A stretch of DNA of 19,303 bases from assembly GCA_002296055.1 (NCBI GenBank), contig DBHE01000218.1, positions 1 to 19,303 of the forward strand. The letters are read 5' to 3'. The position numbers were made by a program, and so were the translations under genes. This document shows, in pieces, positions 7,243 to 15,832 of this stretch. The notes below the pieces were generated by a model that was given only the letters and a program-made list of their open reading frames with translations, made no database searches and was not told where the DNA came from. The first letter of the stretch is position 1, and each line of letters starts with the position of its first letter. This stretch comes from Pseudomonadaceae bacterium UBA836 (GTDB lineage Bacteria; Pseudomonadota; Gammaproteobacteria; Pseudomonadales; Pseudomonadaceae).

Positions 7243-7352
7243 ACAAGTCATCGCGAGATGGCTGCGGATAACAGATTGTCGCGAGACAAACGGTTATCTC
7301 CTCATCAGGCTAATCACGGATTTTTGCCCGCTCCATGAGCGGGCATTTTTTT
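7243..7352 (+). ncRNA. prrF1: Iron-responsive small RNA PrrF1
   Basis: About 110 nt from a predicted start just after the -10 to the end of the terminator T-run; P. aeruginosa PrrF RNAs are about the same length. Assigned from four independent signs: the Fur-controlled promoter, the position directly after cbpA, the near-identical second copy downstream, and the PrrF-like core GTCGCGAGAC followed by TTATCTCCTCATCAGGCTAA and ATCACGG. Two short hairpins carry GCGA tetraloops (CATC-GCGA-GATG at 7249-7260; TTGTC-GCGA-GACAA at 7276-7289). The single-stranded CTCCTCATCAGG tract is complementary in character to Shine-Dalgarno regions, consistent with Hfq-dependent repression of iron-containing proteins (sodB, acnA/B, sdh and anr-type targets in P. 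aeruginosa). The exact 5' end is inferred. Confidence 0.9.
7326..7352 (+). terminator. Rho-independent terminator of prrF1
   Basis: A perfect 8-bp stem GCCCGCTC (7326-7333) / GAGCGGGC (7337-7344), 3-nt loop and a run of seven T (7346-7352). It probably also ends cbpA transcripts that read into prrF1. Confidence 0.93.
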
Positions 7353-7456
7353 GTCCGCCGCGCAGTGCCCTCCCCCTCCTGCAACCCACCAGGGTCCGAA
7401 CTGCCAAGAAGTTCTCAGTTCCCCGATATTCAAACAAAAATAATTTCCATTTACTG

Positions 7457-7485
7457 TTGGCGCACAAATGATAAGCGCTATCATT
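7457..7485 (+). promoter_or_regulatory. prrF2 promoter with overlapping Fur box
   Basis: A -35 TTGGCG (7457-7462), 16-bp spacer and -10 TATCAT (7479-7484), the same geometry as prrF1. The overlapping palindrome AATGATA-AGCGC-TATCATT (7467-7485) has 7-bp arms, slightly weaker than the first copy, so Fur affinity or promoter strength may differ between the two. Confidence 0.83.
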
Positions 7486-7489
7486 AGCA

Positions 7490-7598
7490 ACAAGTCATCG
7501 CGAGATGACTTCGGATAACAGCTTGTCGCGAGACAATCGGTTATCTCCTCATCAGGCTAATCACGGATTTCGCCCGCTCATTGAGTGGGCATTTTTTT
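7490..7598 (+). ncRNA. prrF2: Iron-responsive small RNA PrrF2
   Basis: The second copy, about 109 nt, differs from PrrF1 at roughly eight positions and one 1-nt indel. The segment from CGGTTATCTCC through AATCACGGATTT (7538-7570) is identical in both copies and is the likely target-pairing core, as is the 5' block CAACAAGTCATCGCGAGATG. The second hairpin TTGTC-GCGA-GACAA is kept. Changes cluster in the region between hairpins and in the terminator, the pattern expected under selection on the pairing core. It has its own Fur-box promoter and terminator, so it can be made separately from prrF1. Confidence 0.9.
7572..7598 (+). terminator. Rho-independent terminator of prrF2
   Basis: An 8-bp stem GCCCGCTC (7572-7579) / GAGTGGGC (7583-7590) with one G-U pair, a 3-nt loop and seven T (7592-7598). 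Confidence 0.92.
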
Positions 7599-7617
7599 GC
7601 CTGTAGAAAACCAGAAT

Positions 7618-7654
7618 AAAAAAACGCCGCTGGGTTTCCCGCAGCGGCGTTTTT
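7618..7654. terminator. Bidirectional terminator ending the ttgABC operon
   Basis: A 9-bp perfect stem ACGCCGCTG (7624-7632) / CAGCGGCGT (7642-7650) is flanked by seven A on the left (7618-7624) and five T on the right (7650-7654). Read leftward it is a classical intrinsic terminator 17 bp after the ttgC stop codon; read rightward it backs up the prrF2 terminator. Confidence 0.9.
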
Positions 7655-7670
7655 GTTTTTCACCATAAGG

Positions 7671-9095
7671 TCAGGCGTCGGGCGTCCCCTGTTGCGCTGC
7701 CGCAGCCTGGTCGGCAAAGTTTCCACCGCCCAGAGCACGGTACAGCGTGATCTCGCTCAGCAACTGGCTCAAACGATCAGAGATCACCCCCTGGCGCGCT
7801 TCAAACAACTGGCGCTGAGCATCCAGCAAGGTCAGGTAGCTGTCCACGCCGATGTTGTAGCGCCGGTCAGCCAGCCGGAAGTATTCCTCGGAGGCCTCAA
7901 GCAGCGCGCGCTGGGCGTCCAGCTGGTCGACATAGGTTTCCCTTGCCTCCAGACCGTCAGCCACTTCGCGAAAGGCGTTCTGAATGACCCCCTCATACTG
8001 GGCAATCTGCTGGTTACGGCTAATTTCAGCGTAATCCAGGCTGGCTTTCAGCGCCCCTGCGCGGAAGATCGGTACGCTGATGCTGGGCGAGAAGGTCCAG
8101 TACTCCGAACCGCTGCCAAACAGGTCCGACAGGTCACTGCTGGCACTACCCGCTGCACCAGTGAGGCTGATACTCGGGAAGAAGGCCGCCTTAGCCGCAC
8201 CGATACTGGCGTTAACGCCCAGCAACTGATGCTCGGCTTGCAGTACGTCAGGACGCTGATACAGCACCTCAGACGACAGCCCGACCGGCAGCTCAGCCAG
8301 CACCGACTCATCCAACAGCATCGGATTACCCGCAGTGGCAGACCAGGGCTGGCCTACCAACACCGTCAAGGCATTGCGATCCTGAGCCACCTGGCGCCGA
8401 TAGCGGGCCAATGCCGCACGAGCCGACTCTACGGCGGTACGCGCCTGGGCGAGCTCCAGACTGGACGCGACCCCTACCTCGTTGCTGCGCTTGGTCAGCG
8501 CGTAGCTTTCTTCGTAGGTTTTCAGCGTGTCGGCCGTCATGTCCAACAACGCCTGGTCGGCCTGCAGCGTCAGGTAGGTGCTGGCGACATCCGCCACCAG
8601 ACTGATCTGCACGCCACGCCGCGCCTCGTCGCTGGCAAGGAAATCCTGCAACGCCTGTTCGCGCAGGCTACGGATACGGCCGAACAGGTCCAGCTCCCAG
8701 GACAGCCCCAGGGTAGCCATGTACTGGCTGTTAATGCTGCTGTCACCGCTGTTGGAAAGATCCGCCGGCATACGGGTACGCGTGCCGTTGCCGTTCACAT
8801 CCAGTTGCGGGTACAGCTCCGCCCCCTGGATGTCATACAAGGCTCGATTGGCTTCGACGTTCAGCGCCGCCACCCGCAGGTCACGGTTGTTCTCCAGCGC
8901 CAGACCAATCAGGCGTTGCAGCTCCGGGTCCTTGAAAAAGCTGCGCCAGCCGATTACCTGCGTTTCCTGCAGGTTGCTATCCACGCCCTCGGTCCAGTTG
9001 GCAGGTACCGGCGCCATCGGGCGCTGATAATCGGGGATCAGCGAACAGCCGCTCAGCGCAGCCAGTACCGCCAGGCTCAATACGCCGCGTTTCAC
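7671..9095 (-). CDS. ttgC: Outer-membrane efflux channel lipoprotein, TtgC/OprM type
   Basis: The outer-membrane factor of the tripartite pump (474 aa, typical). It trimerises into a beta-barrel plus long periplasmic alpha-helical tunnel. The signal peptide ends in the lipobox ALSGC (Cys17), as in OprM. Two OEP repeats are visible: the first around [17 protein letters not shown] to [20 protein letters not shown], the second around [20 protein letters not shown] with [12 protein letters not shown] and [13 protein letters not shown]. The C-terminal repeat part ends in [22 protein letters not shown], a family hallmark. The start is GTG, overlapping the ttgB stop (GTGA), with a strong GGAGG 7 bases upstream, so it is translationally coupled. 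Last gene of the efflux operon. Confidence 0.93.
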   Translation of the reverse strand: MKRGVLSLAVLAALSGCSLIPDYQRPMAPVPANWTEGVDSNLQETQVIGWRSFFKDPELQRLIGLALENNRDLRVAALNVEANRALYDIQGAELYPQLDVNGNGTRTRMPADLSNSGDSSINSQYMATLGLSWELDLFGRIRSLREQALQDFLASDEARRGVQISLVADVASTYLTLQADQALLDMTADTLKTYEESYALTKRSNEVGVASSLELAQARTAVESARAALARYRRQVAQDRNALTVLVGQPWSATAGNPMLLDESVLAELPVGLSSEVLYQRPDVLQAEHQLLGVNASIGAAKAAFFPSISLTGAAGSASSDLSDLFGSGSEYWTFSPSISVPIFRAGALKASLDYAEISRNQQIAQYEGVIQNAFREVADGLEARETYVDQLDAQRALLEASEEYFRLADRRYNIGVDSYLTLLDAQRQLFEARQGVISDRLSQLLSEITLYRALGGGNFADQAAAAQQGTPDA

Positions 9096-12000
9096 TGTGA
9101 GTCCTCCGTTGTTTTCGCTTTCGCGCCTTTGCGCTCGGTAAACAGGGTGGTCACCATCACATAGAACAGTGGCACCCAGAAAATCGCCAGTACGGTGGCA
9201 CTGAGCATGCCGCCAATCACCCCGGTACCGATAGCATGGGAGCTACCAGCCCCGGCGCCAGAGGCCAGCGCCAGCGGTACTACACCGAGGGTAAAGGCCA
9301 GCGAGGTCATGATGATCGGTCGCAGACGCAGGCGGCAGGCTTCTACCGCCGCCTCAGCGATGCCCATTCCCTCTTCATGCAGGTCCTTGGCGAACTCGAC
9401 GATCAAGATCGCGTTCTTGGCCGTCAAGCCGATGGTCGTCAACAGCCCCACCTGGAAGAACACATCATTCGACAGGCCGCGCCCCAGTGTTGCCAGCAGC
9501 GCGCCAATCACGCCCAGCGGCACCACCAGCATCACCGCCATCGGAATCGACCAGCTCTCGTACAGGGCCGCCAGACAGAGGAATACAACGATCAGCGAGA
9601 GCGCGTAGAGGGCCGGAGCCTGATCCCCTGACAGCCGTTCCTCATAGGACAAGCCCGTCCAGGACACACCAATGCCAGACGGCAGCTCCTGAGCAAGTCG
9701 CTCAATTTCGGCCATGGCATCACCGGTGCTGTAACCCGGCGCCGGCTCGCCCTGAATTTCCATCGCCGGTACACCGTTGTAACGCGATAGCTTGGGCGAT
9801 CCGTAAACCCACTCACCGGTAGCAAAGGCGCTGAACGGCACCATCTCACCGCTGCTGTTGCGCACGTACCATTTCTGCAGGTCCTCGGGGTTCATCCGTG
9901 CCTCGGCTTCGCCCTGCAGGTAGACCTTCTTCACGCGTCCGCGATCGATAAAGTCGTTGACGTAGCTAGAGCCCCAGGCGATGGACAGGGTCTGGTTGAT
10001 ATCACTCAACGAAAGCCCCAGTGCACTGGCCTTTTCATCATCAACCAGCAGCTGGAACTGCGGCTGATCGTCCTGGCCATTAGGGCGCACATTGGCCAAC
10101 ATCGGGTTCTGCGCCGACATCCCCAACAGTTGATTGCGCGCTTGCATCAGGGTGTCATGGCCAACACCTGCGTTGTCTTGCAGGAACAGGTTAAAGCCGG
10201 TGGCCGTACCCAGCTCCATCACTGCTGGCGGTGCGAAAGCAAAGACCATGGCGTCGCGGAAGCCGGCAAAATGCTGCTGGGCTCGTTCGGCCAGCGCAAA
10301 CACGCTCAGCTCTGGTGTGGGGCGCTCTTCCCACGGTTTCAGACCAATAAAGGCCAGACCTGCATTTTGTCCGCGCCCGGCAAAGTTGAAGCCGGTAACC
10401 GTGAACACCGAGTTCACCGTGTCGGACTCCTCTTCCAGCAGATAGGTACGCATTGCATCAACCGTCTGCTGAGTGCGCTCGGCGCTCGAACCCACCGGCG
10501 CCTGCACCTGGGCATAGAGTACGCCCTGATCTTCGTCCGGCAGGAAGGAGGTTGGCAGGCGGGTAAACAGAAACGCCATCAAGCCAACAATCACCAGATA
10601 CAGCAGCAGGTAGGGTGCCTTGCGCTTCAGGATCGCCGCCACGCTGTTCTCGTAGCGAGAGACGCCACGATCAAACGTACGGTTAAACCAGCCGAAGAAA
10701 CCACGCTTCTCGTGCGTGTGCCCTTTCTCGATCGGCTTGAGAATGGTCGCGCACAGCGCCGGCGTAAAGATCAGCGCCACCAGCACCGACAGCAGCATGG
10801 CTGATGCGATGGTGATTGAGAACTGCCGATAGATCACACCGGTTGAGCCGCCAAAGAAAGCCATGGGCAGGAAGACCGCCGAGAGCACTAGGCCGATACC
10901 GACCAACGCCCCCTGAATCTGACCCATCGAGCGCCGGGTTGCCTCCAATGGCGACAAGCCCTCTTCAGCCATGACCCGCTCGACGTTTTCCACCACCACG
11001 ATGGCGTCATCCACCAACAGCCCGATGGCCAGCACCATGGCAAACATGGTGAGGATGTTGATGCTGAAGCCGAACGCAGACAGCAGGCCGAAGGTGCCCA
11101 GCAAGACCACCGGTACCGCCAGGGTCGGAATCAGCGTGGCCCGGAAGTTCTGCAGGAACAGGTACATCACCAGGAACACCAGCACCACCGCCTCAAACAG
11201 GGTGTGAACAACACCCATGATCGACTCGGAAACCACCGGCGAGGTGTCGTACGGGAACACCACCTTCATGCCTTCGGGGAAGAACGGCTCCAGGTTGGCA
11301 ATGGTCTGACGAATCCCGCGCGCGGTCTCCAGCGCGTTGGCGCCGGTGGCCAGCTTGATTGCCATACCCGAGGCGGGCGAACCGTTGTACAGCGCAGAGA
11401 TACTGGCGTCCTGCGCGCCCAGCTCCACCTTGGCGACATCGCCCAGGCGCACCTGAGAACCATCGGCCTCGACCTTCAGCAGAATCTCGCGAAACTGCTC
11501 GGGGGTCTGCAACCGGGTCTTACTCAGGATGGTGGCGTTCAGCTGCTGGCCCGGCACAGCCGGCAGGCCGCCAAACTGGCCGGCGGACACCTGTACGTTC
11601 TGTGCCTGAATCGCCGTACTGACATCGCCGGGCGTCAGTTTGAAGCTGTTGAGCTTGGCCGGATCCAGCCAGATACGCATGGCGTAGGGCGCGCCAAACA
11701 CCTGAAAGTCACCCACGCCCTGCGTACGCGAGATCGGATCCTGGATGTTGGATACGATGTAGTCGGCGAGGTCGAAGCGATCCATGCTGCCATCTTCGGA
11801 AACCACACCTACAACCATCAGGAAGTTACGGACAGCCTTGGTAACGCGGATACCCTGCTGCTGAACCTCTTGAGGCAACAACGGCGTGGCCAGCTGCAGC
11901 TTGTTCTGCACCTGTACCTGGGCAATGTCAGGATCAACGCCTTGGTCGAAGGTAACGGTGATGCTCATGCTGCCGTCGGAGTTGCTCTCCGAGGAGATGT

Positions 12001-12229
12001 AGCGCAAGCCATCAATCCCGTTAAGCTGCTGTTCGATCACCTGCACCACGGTGTCCTGCACCGTTTGCGCAGAGGCCCCCGGATAGGAGACCGAGATACC
12101 CACAGCCGGCGGCGCGATGCTGGGGTATTGGTTGATCGGCAGCTTGAGGATGGCCAGACCACCAACCAGCATGATGACCAGCGCGATTACCCACGCAAAG
12201 ATCGGCCGGTCAATAAAGAAGCGCGACAT
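9092..12229 (-). CDS. ttgB: RND multidrug efflux transporter, TtgB/MexB type
   Basis: Inner-membrane drug/proton antiporter of the HAE1 family (1045 aa; MexB and TtgB have almost the same length). It opens with [20 protein letters not shown], the first membrane helix. The proton relay is intact: Asp407-Asp408 in [18 protein letters not shown], and the Lys of [14 protein letters not shown] near residue 937. Two large periplasmic loops with porter subdomains follow helices 1 and 7, and the second half restarts near [16 protein letters not shown]. By similarity to TtgB/MexB/AcrB the substrates would be antibiotics, solvents and aromatic compounds; specificity cannot be read from sequence. AAGGA lies 8 bases before the ATG and overlaps the ttgA stop TAA, so the two genes are tightly coupled. 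Confidence 0.96.
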   Translation of the reverse strand: MSRFFIDRPIFAWVIALVIMLVGGLAILKLPINQYPSIAPPAVGISVSYPGASAQTVQDTVVQVIEQQLNGIDGLRYISSESNSDGSMSITVTFDQGVDPDIAQVQVQNKLQLATPLLPQEVQQQGIRVTKAVRNFLMVVGVVSEDGSMDRFDLADYIVSNIQDPISRTQGVGDFQVFGAPYAMRIWLDPAKLNSFKLTPGDVSTAIQAQNVQVSAGQFGGLPAVPGQQLNATILSKTRLQTPEQFREILLKVEADGSQVRLGDVAKVELGAQDASISALYNGSPASGMAIKLATGANALETARGIRQTIANLEPFFPEGMKVVFPYDTSPVVSESIMGVVHTLFEAVVLVFLVMYLFLQNFRATLIPTLAVPVVLLGTFGLLSAFGFSINILTMFAMVLAIGLLVDDAIVVVENVERVMAEEGLSPLEATRRSMGQIQGALVGIGLVLSAVFLPMAFFGGSTGVIYRQFSITIASAMLLSVLVALIFTPALCATILKPIEKGHTHEKRGFFGWFNRTFDRGVSRYENSVAAILKRKAPYLLLYLVIVGLMAFLFTRLPTSFLPDEDQGVLYAQVQAPVGSSAERTQQTVDAMRTYLLEEESDTVNSVFTVTGFNFAGRGQNAGLAFIGLKPWEERPTPELSVFALAERAQQHFAGFRDAMVFAFAPPAVMELGTATGFNLFLQDNAGVGHDTLMQARNQLLGMSAQNPMLANVRPNGQDDQPQFQLLVDDEKASALGLSLSDINQTLSIAWGSSYVNDFIDRGRVKKVYLQGEAEARMNPEDLQKWYVRNSSGEMVPFSAFATGEWVYGSPKLSRYNGVPAMEIQGEPAPGYSTGDAMAEIERLAQELPSGIGVSWTGLSYEERLSGDQAPALYALSLIVVFLCLAALYESWSIPMAVMLVVPLGVIGALLATLGRGLSNDVFFQVGLLTTIGLTAKNAILIVEFAKDLHEEGMGIAEAAVEACRLRLRPIIMTSLAFTLGVVPLALASGAGAGSSHAIGTGVIGGMLSATVLAIFWVPLFYVMVTTLFTERKGAKAKTTEDSQ

Positions 12230-12240
12230 AATAAATTTCC

Positions 12241-13368
12241 TTACTGGGCGGCGGGCTCGGACACGTTACCGGCAGGTTCAACCTTGACGCTGGCACCCGG
12301 ACGCACAAACTGCAGCCCTTCGGTGATCAGGCGGTCTCCCTCGTTCAAGCCGGAGCTGATCAACCAGCGATTGCCAACAGTGCGCTCGGTTACGACATTG
12401 CGTACTTCAACCTTGTCTTCGGCGTTGACGACCATGGCCGTGGCGTTACCACGCGGTGTGCGGGTGATGCCCTGTTGCGGCGCAAGGATAGCGTCGCTCT
12501 TGGCACCAGCCACCAATTCTGCATGTACAAACATGCCCGGCAGCAACAGGCGGTCCGGGTTGGGGAACACCGCGCGCAGGGTCACCGAGCCGGTACCCTC
12601 ATCAACACTGACCTCAGAGAACTCCAGGCTGCCCTGCTCAGCGTAGGTGCTGCCGTCTTCCAAGGTCAGGCTGACAGCGGCGGCGTTATCACCGGCCTTC
12701 TGCAGACGTCCTGCCTCCAGGTCACGGCGCAGGTTCAACATTTCGCGTGAGGATTGGGTGATGTCGACGTAGATAGGATCGAGTTGCTGAATGGTCGCCA
12801 GTTGTTGGCTCTGGCCACTGGTGACCAGCGCACCTTCGCTGACCGCAGAGCGGCCAATGCGGCCACTGATCGGCGCCAGCACCTTGGTGTAACGCACGTT
12901 GATGCGTGCCTCGTCCAGCGCGGCCTGTGCCTGCAAACCGGCGGCGCGGGCCTCATCAAACTCCTGCTGGCTGACCGCATTCTCTTTGACCAGGATGCCG
13001 TATCGTTCCGCCAACGAGCGTGTGGAGATGCTGCTTGCCTCCGCACTTTTCAGCGCTGCCTGATAGACATCGTCGTCAATCTGATACAGCTGCTGACCTT
13101 CCTCAACCTCAGCCCCTTCCTCGAACAGGCGCTTTTCCAGAATGCCGTTTACCTGCGGGCGAACCTCTGCGACGCGATAGGCCGTTGTGCGGCCCGGCAA
13201 ATCATTGGTCAACAAAAAATGCTCGGCCTTGAGCGTGACCACGCCCACGGTTGGCGCCTGCTGCTGTTGTTGCTGGTCGGCCTGCTGCTCCGACTCCTGG
13301 CAAGCGGCAAGCAGCACAGTGGAAATGAGTAACGGCAGCAGAGCAGCACGCGCGGGCTTCATCGGCAT
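12241..13368 (-). CDS. ttgA: Periplasmic adaptor lipoprotein of RND pump, TtgA/MexA type
   Basis: Membrane fusion protein (375 aa) joining TtgB to TtgC. The signal peptide ends in the lipobox LLAAC (Cys23), which anchors it in the inner membrane. A Gln-rich linker of six consecutive Q follows, then the first beta/lipoyl half ([22 protein letters not shown]), a helical hairpin (about 100-165), the second lipoyl half ([18 protein letters not shown]) and the beta-barrel and membrane-proximal parts ([33 protein letters not shown]). I start it at 13368 rather than the longer in-frame 13452, because GAGG lies about 8 bases upstream and a signal peptide follows directly; the longer start would fall at the predicted transcription start. 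First gene of the ttgABC operon. Confidence 0.93.
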   Translation of the reverse strand: MPMKPARAALLPLLISTVLLAACQESEQQADQQQQQQAPTVGVVTLKAEHFLLTNDLPGRTTAYRVAEVRPQVNGILEKRLFEEGAEVEEGQQLYQIDDDVYQAALKSAEASSISTRSLAERYGILVKENAVSQQEFDEARAAGLQAQAALDEARINVRYTKVLAPISGRIGRSAVSEGALVTSGQSQQLATIQQLDPIYVDITQSSREMLNLRRDLEAGRLQKAGDNAAAVSLTLEDGSTYAEQGSLEFSEVSVDEGTGSVTLRAVFPNPDRLLLPGMFVHAELVAGAKSDAILAPQQGITRTPRGNATAMVVNAEDKVEVRNVVTERTVGNRWLISSGLNEGDRLITEGLQFVRPGASVKVEPAGNVSEPAAQ

Positions 13369-13452
13369 GGAAAGACCTCGTGGAAAACCGGTTTTGACTG
13401 ATTTTGCAAATGCCCCCCGGGAATAAGGCAGAGGCACGAGTGATTGGCGCAC

Positions 13453-13482
13453 AATATACTTACATTCACACCTGTTTGTAAA
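13453..13482 (-). promoter_or_regulatory. ttgABC promoter with TtgR-like operator
   Basis: On the minus strand, -35 TTTACA (13477-13482), an 18-bp spacer and -10 TATATT (13453-13458) are visible. The spacer holds the pseudo-palindrome TTACAAACA-N4-TGAATGTAAG (13459-13481), outer arms TTACA/TGTAA. As I remember the P. putida TtgR operator, it has the same arms and differs only in the 4-base centre. TtgR would sit between -35 and -10 and block ttgABC until a drug or flavonoid-like ligand binds. The same region would serve autorepression of the divergent ttgR gene. Confidence 0.8.
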
Positions 13483-13564
13483 TCAATTTGACCCTACGCT
13501 AACATTAGCTCACAACTTGATTCCGGGCCGGCCGATATAGGCTCCCCACCCTGCGAGATTCGCC

Positions 13565-14224
13565 ATGGTAAGACGCACCAAAGAAGAAGCCTTTGAAACC
13601 CGAGAAAGCATTCTGGACGCCGCCGAGCAGTGCTTTCATGACAAGGGCGTCTCGCGCACCTCACTGAGCGAAATAGCTCAGGCTGCCGGTGTTACCCGAG
13701 GTGCCATTTATTGGCACTTCCAGGACAAGGCAGACCTGCTGGATGCCCTATTCCAGCGCATTCAGATGCCACTGGAAGAACTCAGTCAGAAAAGCCAGGA
13801 TGCCAGCGCCAGCGACCCGCTCGCGCGCTTCAGCAAGCTGCTGATCACCGTGTTGCAACGCCTGGAAGCAGACCCGACGGCGCGCCGGGTAAACGAGATT
13901 CTGCTGCTCAAGTGTGACTATATCGAGGAGCCGTGCGGACAACAGAGCCACCTGCAACGAATGAGCCAGCACCACGACGACAATCTGCGAAACACCCTGC
14001 AGCTGGCCATCGCCTCCGGCGAACTACCGGAGGACCTGGACCTGGAACTGGCCCTGTTCTGCGCCCACGGTTTTATCTACGGCGTACTGCACCAGTGGCT
14101 GATGCACCCCTCGCGCCTGAGCCTGGTGGAGCGTGCCCATGAGGTGGCGGCTACGCTGCTGGAGATGCTGCGCAGCAGCCCGCACCTGCGCCTAAATCAG
14201 TCGGCTCCCCAGTCAGCGCAGTAG
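13565..14224 (+). CDS. ttgR: TetR-family repressor of the efflux operon, TtgR type
   Basis: A 219-aa TetR/AcrR-family regulator. The N-terminal domain is a TetR helix-turn-helix: MVRRTKEEAFETRESILDAA (1-20) followed by LSEIAQAAGVTRGAIYWHFQ (34-53), almost identical in style to TtgR, NalD and AcrR. The C-terminal ligand-binding half is diverged, with TARRVNEILLLKCDY matching the family pattern RRxNEIxxxKC. It is divergent from ttgA, with a TtgR-like operator in the 196-bp gap, so it almost certainly represses ttgABC. The Shine-Dalgarno sequence is weak (GCGAG). Its last 28 nt overlap the 3' end of the convergent chaN gene. Whether it is orthologous to TtgR or NalD needs a tree. Confidence 0.92.
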   Translation: MVRRTKEEAFETRESILDAAEQCFHDKGVSRTSLSEIAQAAGVTRGAIYWHFQDKADLLDALFQRIQMPLEELSQKSQDASASDPLARFSKLLITVLQRLEADPTARRVNEILLLKCDYIEEPCGQQSHLQRMSQHHDDNLRNTLQLAIASGELPEDLDLELALFCAHGFIYGVLHQWLMHPSRLSLVERAHEVAATLLEMLRSSPHLRLNQSAPQSAQ

Positions 14225-15060
14225 TCGCGCGCTGGCATGGCCGGCGTCAGCCAGAGGTAATCGGCTTGCTGCGCTGACGGTAGCGGTGCACCTCCTACCC
14301 CCTGCAACTGCAACACCAACGGCGGCACCTGATGTGCAGGCCAATGCAACGGCGCACCCAGGTCGCGGCGCGCGTGGTAGTTGCCTGCCAGCAGCAGCGC
14401 CGGAGCAGACGCGCCAGCCAGGGCGGCTGCCATCGCCTGGTCCCGCGCCTGCTGAATCGACAACATGGCCTGTACCTGCTGCGCGTCGATACGGCCACAA
14501 TGACTGGCTTCGATGGTGTCACTCAATTGCCGCCGAGCATCAGCCGTATAACGCTCGTCCAGCGGCTGTGGCGCGCGGTACAGCGCCATCATGTTTTCAC
14601 TCTCCAGGTTGGCCGTCAGCAACTGCGACGGGACTGTCAGCCCCCAACGTACCAACGGCCCATACATCGCCCAGTCCCAACCAGCTTGCCATTCCAGTTG
14701 CGTTTGCAGGGCCTCGTCATCGGGCAATGCCCCACCCTGCAACGCCGTGACAGCAGATTGCTGCGCCGGCTGCAACATCTCCAGCAACAGCGATTGCTGC
14801 GGGCGGGCCGCCTGCAACTGCTGCAACAGCCAGAGCTGCAGGCGGTGATGATCGGGATTGTCGTGCTGCTCACCGACCACCACGTAGGGGGCAGCGGCCA
14901 GCTGTTCGACCAGCGACTGTGGGCTAATCCAGCGTTGCTCGGCGGCCACCCAGACCTGCCCGACATGCGGATGATCAAGCCCTTCGGAGCCCTGCCACTG
15001 CGGCAATGGCGCGGTACAGGCCGACAGGGCCAGCAGCAGAACCAGCACAATAGACTTCAT
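14197..15060 (-). CDS. phuW: ChaN-family haem/iron-regulated lipoprotein (PhuW-like)
   Basis: A 287-aa lipoprotein. The signal peptide ends in LSAC (Cys15). The ChaN domain is marked by VVVGEQHDNPDHHRLQLWLLQ (about 60-80) and near the C-terminus LLLAGNYHARRDLGAPLHW, which carry the conserved histidines. E. coli-type ChaN proteins (Campylobacter structure) bind haem pairs and are iron regulated; their exact step in uptake is unclear. It sits 7 bp after phuV, with a GAGGGT site overlapping the phuV stop, so it is the last gene of the haem operon, in the position of PA4705 (phuW) in P. aeruginosa. The symbol is given by position and family; orthology to PhuW should be checked. Confidence 0.85.
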   Translation of the reverse strand: MKSIVLVLLLALSACTAPLPQWQGSEGLDHPHVGQVWVAAEQRWISPQSLVEQLAAAPYVVVGEQHDNPDHHRLQLWLLQQLQAARPQQSLLLEMLQPAQQSAVTALQGGALPDDEALQTQLEWQAGWDWAMYGPLVRWGLTVPSQLLTANLESENMMALYRAPQPLDERYTADARRQLSDTIEASHCGRIDAQQVQAMLSIQQARDQAMAAALAGASAPALLLAGNYHARRDLGAPLHWPAHQVPPLVLQLQGVGGAPLPSAQQADYLWLTPAMPARDYCADWGAD

Positions 15061-15067
15061 AACACCC

Positions 15068-15832
15068 TCAGCTCAGCACCAGCGGGCAAGCGTGCAACGG
15101 ATGTGTCTGCACACTGACTGGCACCTTGAAAACCTGCTCCAGCAACTCAACCTGCAGCACCTCCCAGGGCGTGCCCTGGGCACTGACCCGCCCTTCATGC
15201 AACAGCAGCAGGCGATCTGCGTAACGGGCGGCCAGGTTCAGGTCATGCAGCACCACCAGCACCGCCAAACCGCGCGCAGCCATCTGTCGGGCCTGCTGCA
15301 GGGTAAGGTGCTGATGGGCCAGATCCAAGGATGCGGTTGGCTCATCCAATAGCAGACAACCTTGCTCGGCGCTATCCCAGACCTGCGCCAGCACCCGCGC
15401 CAGATGCACGCGCTGGCGCTCACCGCCAGACAGAGACAAATAGCTGCGCGCTGCCAGATGGCTGACATCCGCCGCCGCCATGACCTCGCGCAGAATCTGC
15501 GAATCGCGTCGCTGGCCACTGGCATGGGGCATGCGCCCCATCGCCACCACCTCCTCCACCTGAAAAGCGAAAGCCAGTGCCGAGCTTTGCGGCAATACTG
15601 CCATGCGCCGCGCTCGCTCCAACGCCGACCAACTTGCCAGTGGGCGCTGGTCCAGCAACACCTGCCCGGTGGCAGGCGCCAGCTCACCGGTCAGCGTCGC
15701 CAACAAGGTACTTTTGCCCGCACCATTGGTGCCCAGCACCACCAGCACTTCACCCGGCTGCAGAGTCAGCTCGACCTGCTCCAGAATATGACGGCTACCG
15801 CGCTGGCAGCCCAACTGCAGCGCCTGCAGCAT
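15068..15832 (-). CDS. phuV: Haem ABC transporter ATP-binding protein PhuV/HmuV
   Basis: A 254-aa cytoplasmic ATPase that powers haem import through PhuU. All motifs are intact: Walker [10 protein letters not shown] (34-42), Q-loop Gln82, signature [16 protein letters not shown] (134-149), Walker B LLLDEP (160-165) with catalytic Glu164, and H-loop His196 in VLHDLNLA. The start is the ATG at 15832, not the GTG three bases earlier, because GGAGG then lies at the proper 6-base spacing; its A is shared with the phuU stop (TGATG), giving translational coupling. The insertion DSAEQGC before Walker B is typical of HmuV (haemin) rather than ferrisiderophore ATPases. Confidence 0.94.
   Translation of the reverse strand: MLQALQLGCQRGSRHILEQVELTLQPGEVLVVLGTNGAGKSTLLATLTGELAPATGQVLLDQRPLASWSALERARRMAVLPQSSALAFAFQVEEVVAMGRMPHASGQRRDSQILREVMAAADVSHLAARSYLSLSGGERQRVHLARVLAQVWDSAEQGCLLLDEPTASLDLAHQHLTLQQARQMAARGLAVLVVLHDLNLAARYADRLLLLHEGRVSAQGTPWEVLQVELLEQVFKVPVSVQTHPLHACPLVLS

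Larger units (their letters stand above)
7243..7598 (+). ncRNA. prrH: Possible PrrH-like read-through RNA spanning both prrF copies
   Basis: In P. aeruginosa, transcription that passes the prrF1 terminator yields PrrH, a haem-responsive RNA of about 325 nt covering prrF1, the spacer and prrF2. The tandem layout here would allow an equivalent of about 356 nt, with a unique spacer (7353-7456) containing a C-rich block and an A/T-rich stretch before the second promoter. Existence is inferred from arrangement alone; the first terminator looks strong. Confidence 0.4.

Noticed and set aside
7221..7271. A 16-codon ORF starting in the Fur box of prrF1 (MISVIIINKSSRDGCG), with a similar one in prrF2 (MISAIISNKSSRDDFG)
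   Set aside because: The ATG lies inside the operator, upstream of the predicted transcription start, and has no Shine-Dalgarno sequence. The similarity follows from the conserved DNA of the Fur box and the sRNA 5' end.
7220..7598. Possible CRISPR-like or simple direct repeat
   Set aside because: Only two units of about 130 bp, each with promoter, Fur box and terminator, which is an sRNA gene duplication rather than an array.
7653..9164. A 503-codon plus-strand open frame opposite ttgC, and similar ones opposite ttgB
   Set aside because: Composition is that of an antisense shadow (Gln/Arg/His-rich, no domain), while the minus strand holds complete efflux genes.
13488..13522. Promoter for ttgR from TTGACC (13488) or TTGATT (13517)
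   Set aside because: Neither has an acceptable -10 at 16-18 bp; the promoter surely lies in this gap, but I could not place it.
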